From assembly GCA_025360105.1 (NCBI GenBank), contig JANYCT010000051.1, positions 219,492 through 283,491 of the forward strand: a stretch of DNA of 64,000 nucleotides, in the 5' to 3' direction. The stretch comes from Actinomycetes bacterium (GTDB taxonomy: Bacteria; Actinomycetota; Acidimicrobiia; Acidimicrobiales; Ilumatobacteraceae). The notes below the pieces were generated by a model. That model was not told the DNA's origin. It made no database searches and saw only the letters and a list, made by a program, of their open reading frames with translations. Below are positions 24,317-32,967 of this stretch, in pieces; within the stretch, counting starts at the first letter, position 1, and each line of letters starts with the position of its first letter. Position numbers and translations under genes: made by a program.

Positions 24317-25527
24317 CAGACGCTGGCGATCCACTGCTGCAGCAGCGTGAGGCCCTCGTTGATGTCGGCGAGTTCGATACCCGAATAGGCGAAACGCACG
24401 TAGTGATGTTGCTCGCCAGGCTGCGGGCGCCCGAAGTGGCGGCGCGTGCAGAACGACACGCCGGTGTTGTGCAACGCAGCCTCGGCGAAGGCGGCGAGGT
24501 CGGTGATGCCCATGCTTGCCATCGCATCGGTGACATCAGGGAAGAGGTAGAAGGTGGCTTCCGGCGTGAACACGTCGATGCCAGGTGTTGCTGCAAGCAG
24601 CGAGACGGCAGCGTCGCGGCGAGTGCGCAGCGTGTCGAGCATCACCGCCGTGCCCGACTGGTCACCGCGGATGCCTTCGACGCCCGCGTACTGCACGAAG
24701 TGAGTCGTGCATGATTCGTCGTTGGTGTTCAGCTTGGCGATCACGTCGGCGAGCGCAGCGGGCGCAATGGCTGCGCCGAGGCGCCAACCGGTCATCGCGA
24801 ACTTCTTGGAAAAGGTATACAGGATGACGGTGCGCTCCTGCATGCCCGGCAGCGACGCAATCGACGACGAGGTTCCTGAGTAGCGCATCTCGAAGTACGC
24901 CTCGTCGGAGAGGACCCAGAGGTCGTGTTCGATGGCCAACGCGGCGATGGCCTCGCGCTCGGCATCGGTGGATTCGGCACCAATCGGGTTCTGCAGATCG
25001 TTGTAGATGATGGCGCGGGTGTTCGGACCGATGAGCGCACGTACCTGATCGAGGTCGATGCGAAACCCGGTGGCATCGGGGAGGTATCGGTAGGCCTTGG
25101 CCACGCCTCCGAAGTATTCGATCTGGCTTTCGTAGATGGGGTAGCCGGGGTTGGGGTAGAGCACCTCTTCGCCGGGGTTCATCACGGCCTGAATGAACTT
25201 GGTGATGACTGGCTTGCCGCCCGGCTGCACCACCACATTCGCAGGGGAGTACTGCAGGCCGCGGCGGGCGCCGACATCGTCGGCAAGGGCCTCGCGTAGC
25301 TGCGGGATACCAGCGGCCTGGCAGTAGCCGGTCTTGCCATCGGCGATCGCTTTGTCCATTGCGGCCACGACGTTGGCCGGCGTGGCCAGATTCAGGTCAC
25401 CGAGATGGAAAGGAAAAATCCGGTTGCCTCGCGATGCCCATTCGGCTGCGGCGAGTGAGACCGAGAACGCCGTCTCCGTGCCGAGACGATCGAGTCGGTC
25501 TGCGAATGCCAACTTGGTGAGCGTCAT
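24316..25527 (-). CDS. PLP-dependent class I/II aminotransferase
   Basis: A fold-type I aminotransferase of 403 residues. NPGYPIYESQIEYFGG and YNDLQNPIGAES lie in the cofactor and substrate region, LSDEAYFEM holds the Asp that contacts the pyridine nitrogen, the PLP lysine is in YTFSKKFAMTGWRLG, and the substrate-carboxylate arginine is in VRFAYSGIELAD. The ATG at 25527 follows an AAGGA ribosome-binding site. It is the first gene of the four-gene operon that ends in pdxA. Its amino-group donor and acceptor are not deducible from sequence. Confidence 0.92.
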   Translation of the reverse strand: MTLTKLAFADRLDRLGTETAFSVSLAAAEWASRGNRIFPFHLGDLNLATPANVVAAMDKAIADGKTGYCQAAGIPQLREALADDVGARRGLQYSPANVVVQPGGKPVITKFIQAVMNPGEEVLYPNPGYPIYESQIEYFGGVAKAYRYLPDATGFRIDLDQVRALIGPNTRAIIYNDLQNPIGAESTDAEREAIAALAIEHDLWVLSDEAYFEMRYSGTSSSIASLPGMQERTVILYTFSKKFAMTGWRLGAAIAPAALADVIAKLNTNDESCTTHFVQYAGVEGIRGDQSGTAVMLDTLRTRRDAAVSLLAATPGIDVFTPEATFYLFPDVTDAMASMGITDLAAFAEAALHNTGVSFCTRRHFGRPQPGEQHHYVRFAYSGIELADINEGLTLLQQWIASV

Positions 25528-25703
25528 GTCGTGTCCTTCGGGTTGGCTCGCACCCTGTGGACGGCTGCGCGATTGCCAAGCCGGAAACACAGAGCTGTTC
25601 CTCAGCCAGCAACTGTACAAAACCCGCGGGTCCCTGTGCCACAATTCGGCAATCTTCCGCCTGGCGGAAAGTGAGTGTCAAGCCCACCGTCGACAGGGTG
25701 GCC

Positions 25704-25709
25704 TAGTCT
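25704..25709 (+). promoter_or_regulatory. -10 box of the EamA transporter gene, leaderless
   Basis: TAGTCT is followed by six bases and then the GTG at 25716. No ribosome-binding site is present. Confidence 0.5.
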
Positions 25710-25715
25710 TTCTGG

Positions 25716-26675
25716 GTGCCGAGCATCGAACGCGCCGACGAATCAGCCTCGGACGAGGTGTGTGACCCTTCCACGTTGGGCCCCGGACTGGCATGGGGAG
25801 CCCTTGGCGTGCTCGCTTTCAGCGTGTCGCTTCCGGCCACCAAGCTGGCCATCCGCGACCTCGACCCGGTGTTCGTCTCGATCGGTCGCGCCGTGATCGC
25901 GGGTACTTTGGCCGCCATCGTCCTTGCTGCGACCCGAGCGACCGTGCCGACCCGTGCCCAGTTTCGTCGACTGGCCATCGTTGCGGCCGGCGTGGTGTTC
26001 GGATTTCCACTGCTCACTGGCTACGCGCTCAAACATGTGCCGTCGGCTCATGGTTCAGTGGTCATCGGCATCCTGCCCGCAGCGACCGCTGCGCTCGGGG
26101 TAATTCGCAACCGCGAGCGACCGAGTGCGGTGTTCTGGGCTGCGGCATTCCTGGGTTCGGCCATCGTGATCGGGTTCTCGCTCCGGCACGGAACGAGCGG
26201 ATTCGAGCTGGCCGATGTGATGCTGCTCGGTGCAGTGGTGTGCGCGGCCATCGGGTACGTAGAGGGTGCACGACTTGCGGCCGAACTGGGCGGCGCGCGG
26301 GTGATCTGCTGGTCGGTGCTCATCGCGCTCCCACTCACGATCCCGATCACGGTGTACGCCGGGGTGCAGGCCGGCGTACACGCCGCTGCGCGCTCGTGGG
26401 TCGCCTTTGCGTATCTTGGTATGGTGAGCATGTTCTTGGGCTTCTTCGCCTGGTACCGCGGACTGCACGAGGGCGGTGTTGCTCGCGTGAGTCAGGTGCA
26501 GTTGGCTCAACCAGGTTTGGCGCTGGTGTGGGCCGCGCTCTTGCTCGGTGAGCACCTCGATTCGGCCGCGATACTGGCCACCGCTGCCATTGTTGGCTGC
26601 GTTGGCGTGGCTCAGCGGGCGCGCATCGACAGCGCCCCCATTGCTGCGGCAACGCCAGTACTGAAGCAGGCCTGA
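25716..26675 (+). CDS. EamA/DMT-family transporter
   Basis: A 319-residue integral membrane protein with about ten helices in two homologous halves, each an EamA domain (first half about residues 25-150, second about 165-300). Motifs include LAFSVSLPATKLAIRDLDPV and QLAQPGLALVWAALLLGE, the latter typical of the last EamA repeat. It probably exports amino acids or other small metabolites. It is divergent from the aminotransferase operon. Its 3' end overlaps the convergent flavoprotein gene by 64 bases. Confidence 0.9.
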   Translation: MPSIERADESASDEVCDPSTLGPGLAWGALGVLAFSVSLPATKLAIRDLDPVFVSIGRAVIAGTLAAIVLAATRATVPTRAQFRRLAIVAAGVVFGFPLLTGYALKHVPSAHGSVVIGILPAATAALGVIRNRERPSAVFWAAAFLGSAIVIGFSLRHGTSGFELADVMLLGAVVCAAIGYVEGARLAAELGGARVICWSVLIALPLTIPITVYAGVQAGVHAAARSWVAFAYLGMVSMFLGFFAWYRGLHEGGVARVSQVQLAQPGLALVWAALLLGEHLDSAAILATAAIVGCVGVAQRARIDSAPIAAATPVLKQA

Positions 26676-27814
26676 AGCAGATAGCCCCCCGTCGGGGCCT
26701 CCCAGTCGAGCATTTCGCCGGCAACGAACACCCCGGGGCGGCGGCGCAACATGAAGTGCTCATCGACCTCGCTGAGCGCCACCCCGCCTGCGGTGGATAT
26801 GGCTCGCTCGATGGGCTGCGAGCTCACCAAGCGCACCCGAACGGATTTGAGTTGCGCCGGATCGGTGCCCGTCTCGCGGACGAGCGCCGCAGCGACGGGT
26901 GAGAGCCCCGTCCGGCGAAGCCGGTTGGACGCAGAGTCGCCCGGGCGCGCCCGTGCGAGGCGGGCGGCCAGCTGCGGCGCCGACAGATCCGGGTGGAGAT
27001 CGACCGTGAGATCAGCGAACCCGTCGCGCTCGATGGCATCACGCAGCAGCGCGCCGAGGGCGTAGACCACGCCTCCCTCGATGCCAGTAGAGGTGATCAT
27101 TGCCTCACCTCTGGCTGTGTGCGCGCCGATGGACATGCGCACGTTCTTCAGTGGTACGCCTGCAAACCGATCGGTGAAGGGGCTCGACCATGCAACCACG
27201 AAGCCGCAGTTGGCGGCACGCAGGGTGGTGACCTCCACGCCGACGCTGCGCAGCACGGGGACCCATGCCGCGGTCGAGCCGGTGCGCGGCCAACTCGCGC
27301 CACCGAGGGCGAGCACGGTGGCGGTGGGTCGCAGCAGCAGTTCGCGATCGGGGCCGCGAACGACGAGCGCACCGTCGGTATCCCAACCCATCCACTCGTG
27401 ACGCACCCGACGTTCGACGCCGAGGGTGTCGAGTCGCTGCAACCACGAGCGCAGCAGCGGCGTCGCGCGAAATGAGGCCGGGAACACTCGCCCGCTCGTG
27501 CCGACCACGCTTCGTTGGCCAAGACCTTCGCACCATGCCCGCAGCGAGGCAGGCGGAAAAGCGGTAACCGCGTTCGTCAGCATCGGCTCGGCTTGGTCGT
27601 AGTGGCGTAACAACTCGTCGAGCGGCTCGCTGTGCGTCAGGTTGAGCCCACCCCTGCCGGCGAGTAGCAGCTTTCTTCCCACCGAGGCCATGTGCTCGAT
27701 CACGGTGACACGCCGTCCCGCGGAGGCCATGGTCTCGGCCGCAATCAACCCCGCGGGGCCGCCGCCGATGACAACCACGTCGCTGTTTTGCGGATTGTTC
27801 GGCGTTGCATTCAT
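26612..27814 (-). CDS. HI0933/BaiN-like NAD(P)/FAD-dependent oxidoreductase
   Basis: A flavoprotein of about 400 residues. The N-terminal dinucleotide-binding motif is VVVIGGGPAGLIAAETMASA, the family signature KLLLAGRGGLNLTHSE follows, and ATVLALGGASWPRTGST marks the second FAD contact. The C-terminus has GVFVAGEMLDWEAPTGGYLL, which closes the FAD site. The family has poorly defined functions; BaiN-type members act on bile-acid-like steroids but many are uncharacterised. The ATG at 27814 places the FAD motif near residue 12 as usual. It stands alone and converges on the EamA gene. Confidence 0.9.
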   Translation of the reverse strand: MNATPNNPQNSDVVVIGGGPAGLIAAETMASAGRRVTVIEHMASVGRKLLLAGRGGLNLTHSEPLDELLRHYDQAEPMLTNAVTAFPPASLRAWCEGLGQRSVVGTSGRVFPASFRATPLLRSWLQRLDTLGVERRVRHEWMGWDTDGALVVRGPDRELLLRPTATVLALGGASWPRTGSTAAWVPVLRSVGVEVTTLRAANCGFVVAWSSPFTDRFAGVPLKNVRMSIGAHTARGEAMITSTGIEGGVVYALGALLRDAIERDGFADLTVDLHPDLSAPQLAARLARARPGDSASNRLRRTGLSPVAAALVRETGTDPAQLKSVRVRLVSSQPIERAISTAGGVALSEVDEHFMLRRRPGVFVAGEMLDWEAPTGGYLLQACFSTGVAAAMGALSMRAR

Positions 27815-28032
27815 CTCATTCGGTCCCTGCGGCACGGGTCGTACGCTCGCAACCTTGTCACAGGGCACTGGTGGCTGCCGACAGGTTCGCGAGCGATTAC
27901 AGAATCGACATATCGTCGGCGCAGATGGGTGGTATCAGTACTTGTTGCGTCCGCATGGAGTTGGGACTTTTGACTCTGTGACCGCGACGTGGCGTTTCGT
28001 ACTCTGAGGCCACCTACAACAAGGAGAAGTCG

Positions 28033-28515
28033 ATGCATCGAGGAATGGTTATGTTTACGGCGGGAGTGCTGGGGATGATCGCGCTCGTAGGCTGCTCGAG
28101 CAGCAGCAAAACCGCTACCACATCCGGTGGAGGTGGAGGCGGGGTCACCGTGCCCGCCGCCAATGGCACGCCGGTTGCTGTGACAGCCGGCGACAAGAGT
28201 GATACCGAGCAGTTCCTGACGCCGGTTCCGGTGTCGGTGAAGGCGGGGCCGACCACGTTTACGCTCACGAACACCTCGACCACGAAGAAGCACGAGATGG
28301 TCGTTCTGAAGACAGATGCCCCGTTCGACAGTCTCAAGGTCGGCGCGGACAACAAGGTCAGCGAAGACACCACCGTGGGCGAGGTCGGCGAACTCGATGC
28401 GGGCAAGACCGGCACGGTCACGCTCGATCTGAAGCCCGGTAAGTACGTCCTCGTGTGCAACCTCGAAAAGCACTACGCGCAGGGTATGCGGGCTGCATTC
28501 ACCGTCACCGGATGA
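28033..28515 (+). CDS. Cupredoxin lipoprotein, first gene of the respiratory operon
   Basis: A 160-residue lipoprotein with a signal peptide and lipobox ending ALVGC near residue 21, a Gly-rich linker, and a cupredoxin domain. Copper ligands are the His in TKKHEMVVLK and the Cys, His and Met of LVCNLEKHYAQGM. AAGGAGAAG precedes the ATG. Its stop overlaps the next ATG in an ATGA junction, which ties it to the cytochrome genes downstream. It is a plausible soluble electron acceptor or shuttle for the cytochrome complex. Confidence 0.9.
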   Translation: MHRGMVMFTAGVLGMIALVGCSSSSKTATTSGGGGGGVTVPAANGTPVAVTAGDKSDTEQFLTPVPVSVKAGPTTFTLTNTSTTKKHEMVVLKTDAPFDSLKVGADNKVSEDTTVGEVGELDAGKTGTVTLDLKPGKYVLVCNLEKHYAQGMRAAFTVTG

Positions 28516-28718
28516 GCTGGCCGCGAGCCATCGTGAGTGGTCTGGTCATCGTTGCGATGACCTTCGCACTCCTCGTGTACATCCCTGACCTGATTCTTTC
28601 CCAAGTCACCGGATTGGAGCGCGGTGGGCGTGTCGCCTTGGCCACTGGTTGGTTCGTTGTCTCATTCGTCGGACTGCTCTGGGGGCTTCGCCGCCTCCAG
28701 AGCAGTCGGCTCATCTGA
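28512..28718 (+). CDS. Small membrane protein, two helices
   Basis: A 68-residue protein with two predicted helices (AIVSGLVIVAMTFALLVYI and VALATGWFVVSFVGLLWGL) and a polar C-terminus. It is wedged between the cupredoxin and the flavo-iron-sulfur gene, sharing 4 bases with the former (ATGA) and 1 base with the latter (TGATG). Such tight coupling suggests a small accessory subunit of the complex. No family is recognised. Confidence 0.75.
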   Translation: MSWPRAIVSGLVIVAMTFALLVYIPDLILSQVTGLERGGRVALATGWFVVSFVGLLWGLRRLQSSRLI

Positions 28719-30553
28719 TGACAACCCAACTTCCCGTCCCCGACGCCCAATGGCTGTGGGAGAACGAGCCGTGCCGGGCGGCCTGCCCGGTGCATACCGA
28801 TGCAGGCGCCTACGTGACAGCCATCGCCGAAGGCCGCTTCCGCGATGCCTACATGATTGCGAGGGAACCGAATCCGTTCCCCTCGATCTGTGGGCGGGTG
28901 TGTGCAGCGCCGTGCGAGACGGCGTGCCGGCGCGGCAAGATCGATTCGCCGGTGTCGATTCGCGCGTTGAAGCGCTTCGTCAGCGAGCGTTACGGCGTCG
29001 AAAGCTTCGCTGGGGCCGCTGCTTGGCATGAGGGTCATGGACCAGTGCCCACCCCCTCGGGCAAGTCTGTGGGCATCATTGGCGGCGGCCCTGGTGGACT
29101 CGCTGCGGCGCACGACCTGCGCATGGCCGGACACCCGGTGACCATCTATGAGGCCGAGTCTCGCCTCGGCGGGATGATGGTGCTCGGCATCCCTGAATAT
29201 CGTCTGCCGCGACCGCTGATCGAGCGGGAGATCGACGCAGTCCTCGAACTCGGCGTCGACGTGGAGCTCAATTGTCGAATCGGGCGCGACGTCACCCTCA
29301 ATGAATTGCTGGAGCGCCACGAGGCCGTTTTCGTGTGTGTCGGTACCGGTCGCGGTCGCAGCCTCGATATCCCCGGTAACGATCTCGACGGCGTCTTCAA
29401 GGCCGTGGAATTTCTGCTCAATGTGAACCGTGGGTTCCGCGTGGAGCTCGGCGAACGCGTCGTCGTGGTAGGCGGCGGCAACGTTGCCTTCGATGCGGCG
29501 CGCACTGCACTACGCGCGGCAGCGCACGACGAAGAGGCGCCAGCGCCGGTCGCCCTCGGCAGCGACGCCGACGACAGCGCGCGTCGTGGTCTGACCACAA
29601 CACTCGACGCCGCTCGCGCAGCTATTCGGGCTGGCGTGTTGCATGTGACCGTTGTGGCGCTCGAGTCGTTCGCCGAAATGCCTGCGGCGCTCGAGGAGAT
29701 CGAGGAGGCGGAGTCCGAGGGCATCCACATCGTGTATCGCCGTGGGCCGCATCGCATCGTCGGAACTGACCGCGTCACCGGTCTGGAAACAGTAGAGGTG
29801 GTGTCGGTGTTCGACGAGCAGCATCGCTTCGCACCTGTTTTCGCCCCCGAGACGGAGTCGGTGATCCCTGCCGACACCGTGATTCTTGCCGTCGGCCAAT
29901 CGCCCGACGTCGACTTCCTCGGTGAGGGCACCATTGATCGCAACCGCTTCGGTGGCGTCGGTGTCGATGCGTCGTTGCGCAGTAGCCACCCGCGCATCTG
30001 GGCAGGCGGTGACGTGGCCTTCGGGCCCCGCAACCTGATCGACGCGATCTCCGACGGTCGACGCGCTGCGGCTTCGATTCATGCCGCGCTCGCAGGAGAT
30101 GGTGCGTCGTCGAGCGCGCCAAAGCCGGTGACGGTACCGGCGGGTGTACGGATCAAGTTGACGGCGAAGCCGAATTTCCGTCGTATGGCAACGGGCTACG
30201 ACTCGATCCAGCGGGTGCCGGTGCCGAGCGTTGCCAACGAGCGTCGCATCGGTTTCGCCGAAGTCGAGACCGGCTACGACGAGGGGCACGCCGTGCTCGA
30301 GGGCCTGCGCTGCCTGCGCTGCTTCGAGAACATCATGCTCAAGCCCGAACTGTGCATCTTGTGCGGGTTGTGCGTGGATGTGTGTCCCACCAACTGCATC
30401 TCGATCGTGCGCGCCGACCACGCCGGTCACGGCACCGCAGCGCAGTCCGTGCTGCTGCTCGATGAAGAACTCTGTATCCGCTGCGGGCTCTGTATCAACA
30501 GGTGCCCGCCATCGGCTCTCTCGATGGTTCACGCCAAGGAGGTTGTGTCATGA
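28718..30553 (+). CDS. GltD-like NAD(P)/FAD oxidoreductase with N- and C-terminal iron-sulfur clusters
   Basis: A 611-residue flavo-iron-sulfur protein. Residues about 15-75 carry cysteines of a GltD/DPD-type cluster domain (EPCRAACPVH, CGRVCAAPCETACRRG). The FAD motif SVGIIGGGPGGLAAAHDL lies at about 115 and an NAD(P) motif VVVVGGGNVAFDAARTAL at about 250. FAD closure is IWAGGDVAFGPRNLIDAI. The C-terminus has two ferredoxin-type [4Fe-4S] motifs, CILCGLCVDVCPTNC and CIRCGLCINRCP, after an extra CLRC. It has no signal peptide, so it should sit on the cytoplasmic side. Its stop overlaps the cytochrome b start by 4 bases, which argues that it is a subunit or partner of the Rieske/cytochrome b complex. 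Confidence 0.9.
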   Translation: MTTQLPVPDAQWLWENEPCRAACPVHTDAGAYVTAIAEGRFRDAYMIAREPNPFPSICGRVCAAPCETACRRGKIDSPVSIRALKRFVSERYGVESFAGAAAWHEGHGPVPTPSGKSVGIIGGGPGGLAAAHDLRMAGHPVTIYEAESRLGGMMVLGIPEYRLPRPLIEREIDAVLELGVDVELNCRIGRDVTLNELLERHEAVFVCVGTGRGRSLDIPGNDLDGVFKAVEFLLNVNRGFRVELGERVVVVGGGNVAFDAARTALRAAAHDEEAPAPVALGSDADDSARRGLTTTLDAARAAIRAGVLHVTVVALESFAEMPAALEEIEEAESEGIHIVYRRGPHRIVGTDRVTGLETVEVVSVFDEQHRFAPVFAPETESVIPADTVILAVGQSPDVDFLGEGTIDRNRFGGVGVDASLRSSHPRIWAGGDVAFGPRNLIDAISDGRRAAASIHAALAGDGASSSAPKPVTVPAGVRIKLTAKPNFRRMATGYDSIQRVPVPSVANERRIGFAEVETGYDEGHAVLEGLRCLRCFENIMLKPELCILCGLCVDVCPTNCISIVRADHAGHGTAAQSVLLLDEELCIRCGLCINRCPPSALSMVHAKEVVS

Positions 30554-31956
30554 TCGACCAAGAAGCCGCGAGCGGGGAACAAATCCGCGACGGCCTCGAA
30601 CCCGACGTGTATCCGGTAGCTGAGGGGCGATGGCAACGACTCAAGCACACCGATGCGTGGCGGTCGATGTTCCGGCATCCCCAACTCGATACGCCTCGTG
30701 GTCGCGCCCTGCAGGGGTTCTCGAACGTGTTCTTGCACGTGTATCCGGTGAAGGTGCCGCGACGCGTGCTGCGCCTGCGCTACTCGTGGCGTCTGGGCTT
30801 TATCGCGACGGTGTTGTTCTGGATCCTCGTTGTCACCGGCGTGTACCTGATGTTTTTCTACACGCCGTCAGTCACGGCTGCCTACGGCGACATGCAGCAG
30901 CTGCGTACCGGAATCGGCTTCGGCCAACTCATCCGCAATGTGCATCGCTGGTCGGCCCACCTGATGGTGCTGGTGGTGGTGCTGCACCTGGTGCGTGTGT
31001 TCTTTGCTGGTGCGTACAAGAAGCCACGCGAGTTCAACTGGGTCATCGGTATCGGTCTGCTCGCGGTGACGCTGGGCTTTTCGTTCACCGGGTATCTGCT
31101 GCCGTGGGATCAGCTCAGCTACTGGGCGGTCACCGTGGGCACCAACCTGGTGAATTACGTACCGATCTTCGGTGGAATCCTCACCGACCTGCTCATCGGC
31201 GGCCCACAGATCGGCCAACCGACGCTGCAGCGTTTCTACGCATTGCACGTGGCAGTGCTCCCGTTGCTGCTCGCGCTGTTCTTGATGGTGCACATCTGGC
31301 GAGTCCGCAAGGACGGCTTCGCGGTTCGCCGCGGTGCCGCGGGAGCGTTTGCCGAAGGTGCGAATGAGCTCGTCGGCAGCGAGTCGGCCGCCGATGCCAC
31401 CGATGCCACCGATGCGACTGACGAACCCGCGATCCCCGCGGCGACTGCGCTGGCGCTCGCCAACGGTGATCGAGTTCGCCTGCTCGGTGTGGTTGATCGC
31501 GAATCGGTGACGGCAGAAGAGCGTCTCACGGACGACACCGTGTTTGCGTGGCCGCACCTCATCGTACGACATGTGGTCGTTGCCCTCGGCACGATCGCCA
31601 CCGTGCTGGCACTCGGTGTTGCCTTCGCAGCGCCGTTGCGCGACATCGCCAACCCCAACCTCACCCCTGAGCCGGCCAAGGCGCCGTGGTACTTCGTTGG
31701 CCTGCAGGAGCTGCTGTCGCACTTCGATCCGCTCATTGCCGGCATCTTCGTGCCGGCGGGCGTGCTGTTGACCCTTGCGTTCCTGCCTTACTTCGACAAA
31801 AACCCGCATACGGAATCGAAGTATCGCAAGGTAGCCATATCGGTCTTCGCGACCATTCTCGTGATCGCCGTCGTGCTCACGGTGATCGGCGCACTATTCC
31901 GAGGACCCGGTTGGAAGTTCGTGCCGCCGTGGCAGCACTCGTACCTGGAGATGTGA
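30550..31956 (+). CDS. Cytochrome b of a Rieske/cytochrome b complex (b6-type, fused N and C halves)
   Basis: A 468-residue integral membrane protein. The first haem-ligand pair lies in NVHRWSAHLMVLVVVLH (14 apart) and the second in LHVAVLPLLLALFLMVH (15 apart); this 14/15 spacing is that of cytochrome b6. GYLLPWDQLSYWAV is a conserved quinone-site segment. A charged linker at about residues 265-325, containing a short DAT repeat, joins a subunit-IV-like C-terminal half whose PEWY-type motif reads APWY in PAKAPWYFVGLQELL. No Cys for the extra c-type haem of b6f is seen at the expected place. It would oxidise menaquinol. Confidence 0.93.
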   Translation: MIDQEAASGEQIRDGLEPDVYPVAEGRWQRLKHTDAWRSMFRHPQLDTPRGRALQGFSNVFLHVYPVKVPRRVLRLRYSWRLGFIATVLFWILVVTGVYLMFFYTPSVTAAYGDMQQLRTGIGFGQLIRNVHRWSAHLMVLVVVLHLVRVFFAGAYKKPREFNWVIGIGLLAVTLGFSFTGYLLPWDQLSYWAVTVGTNLVNYVPIFGGILTDLLIGGPQIGQPTLQRFYALHVAVLPLLLALFLMVHIWRVRKDGFAVRRGAAGAFAEGANELVGSESAADATDATDATDEPAIPAATALALANGDRVRLLGVVDRESVTAEERLTDDTVFAWPHLIVRHVVVALGTIATVLALGVAFAAPLRDIANPNLTPEPAKAPWYFVGLQELLSHFDPLIAGIFVPAGVLLTLAFLPYFDKNPHTESKYRKVAISVFATILVIAVVLTVIGALFRGPGWKFVPPWQHSYLEM

Positions 31957-31965
31957 GGAAACACC

Positions 31966-32460
31966 ATGGGAATCACACGTCGATACGTTCTGCGCACCGG
32001 TTGGAAGATCGGTGGCGGAATGCTCGCCCTCCTGGCCGGCTGGACCTCTTGGGAGCTACTCCGTCCGCTCACTGCATCGGGTGCCACCGGCAAGATCAAG
32101 CTGGGGAGCCCGGCGAACTTCACGGCGGGAACTGCCACATTCGTGAATCAGGGCCGGCTCTGGGTGGCCAACGCCGACGGCCATCTGTTCGCGTTGTCGC
32201 AGAAGTGCCCGCATCTCGGCTGTCGAGTGCCGTTCTGCGAGAGCTCCGGTCAATTCGAATGCCCATGCCATGGATCGGTGTTCAACATCGCCGGCGAGTG
32301 GATCACCGGGCCGTCGCCGCGGGGAATGGATCAGCATCCGCTCACCGTGGAAAACGACGAACTCGTGGTGGACACGAGCAAGAAGATCAACGGCGCGGAT
32401 CACGGATCAAACAAGTTCCCTACTGACTCGAAGGGCCCGGCGTGCGCCGGGAAGGGGTAA
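31966..32460 (+). CDS. Rieske iron-sulfur protein
   Basis: A 164-residue protein. The N-terminus TRRYVLRTGWKIGG resembles a twin-arginine signal, followed by a hydrophobic segment (GMLALLAGWTSWELL) that probably stays as an anchor. The [2Fe-2S] cluster is bound by CPHLGC (about 81-86) and CPCHGS (about 99-104), each with one Cys and one His ligand plus a disulfide Cys. It accepts one electron from quinol and passes it to cytochrome c. It starts 9 bases after cytochrome b and ends 5 bases before the cytochrome c gene. Confidence 0.95.
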   Translation: MGITRRYVLRTGWKIGGGMLALLAGWTSWELLRPLTASGATGKIKLGSPANFTAGTATFVNQGRLWVANADGHLFALSQKCPHLGCRVPFCESSGQFECPCHGSVFNIAGEWITGPSPRGMDQHPLTVENDELVVDTSKKINGADHGSNKFPTDSKGPACAGKG

Positions 32461-32465
32461 CGGCG

Positions 32466-32942
32466 ATGCCCGAGAAGCGAAGTGGACCCAAACTCAGCGA
32501 GCCGGAGTGGCTGCAACGCAGCCTCGATCGGTACCTCGCCTTTGGACTGTTGTTCATGGTGGTGCTCATCGTCGCCTTTCCGCTGTATCGCCTGCGCGAG
32601 CCCACGTTGCGCAGCGACGCCAAGAACGAGCAGCAGCAGAACTACGAAAAGACTGGCGGCGAACTGTTCTCACAGAACTGCGCGTCATGCCACGGCAAGC
32701 AGGCCACTGGCGGAACCGCGCCCACGTTGAACTCGAAGCAGTTCCTCAGCACCACGAGTGACAACCAGATGGCACTCATCATCACCGGCGGTGTGTCGGG
32801 ATCGTCGATGTCGCCATGGAGCTTGGACTACGGCGGGTCGCTGACCGACGAGCAGATCCGTCAGCTCGTGACGTACCTGCGTACCCTCGAGCCGCATGCA
32901 CCGAGCATCCCCGACTGGCGCACCGGAGCGAAGGCTCCGTAG
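32466..32942 (+). CDS. Membrane-anchored monohaem cytochrome c
   Basis: A 158-residue protein with one N-terminal membrane helix at about 23-42 (LAFGLLFMVVLIVAFPLY), then a class I cytochrome c domain. The haem site is NCASCHGKQA (CxxCH at about 72-76) and the sixth ligand is probably the Met in SGSSMSPWS. It is the last gene of the operon and the natural acceptor for the Rieske cluster. The following gene is convergent and 25 bases away. Confidence 0.93.
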   Translation: MPEKRSGPKLSEPEWLQRSLDRYLAFGLLFMVVLIVAFPLYRLREPTLRSDAKNEQQQNYEKTGGELFSQNCASCHGKQATGGTAPTLNSKQFLSTTSDNQMALIITGGVSGSSMSPWSLDYGGSLTDEQIRQLVTYLRTLEPHAPSIPDWRTGAKAP

Positions 32943-32967
32943 CCGCGCGTGCAGCGTGTCGTCGTGG

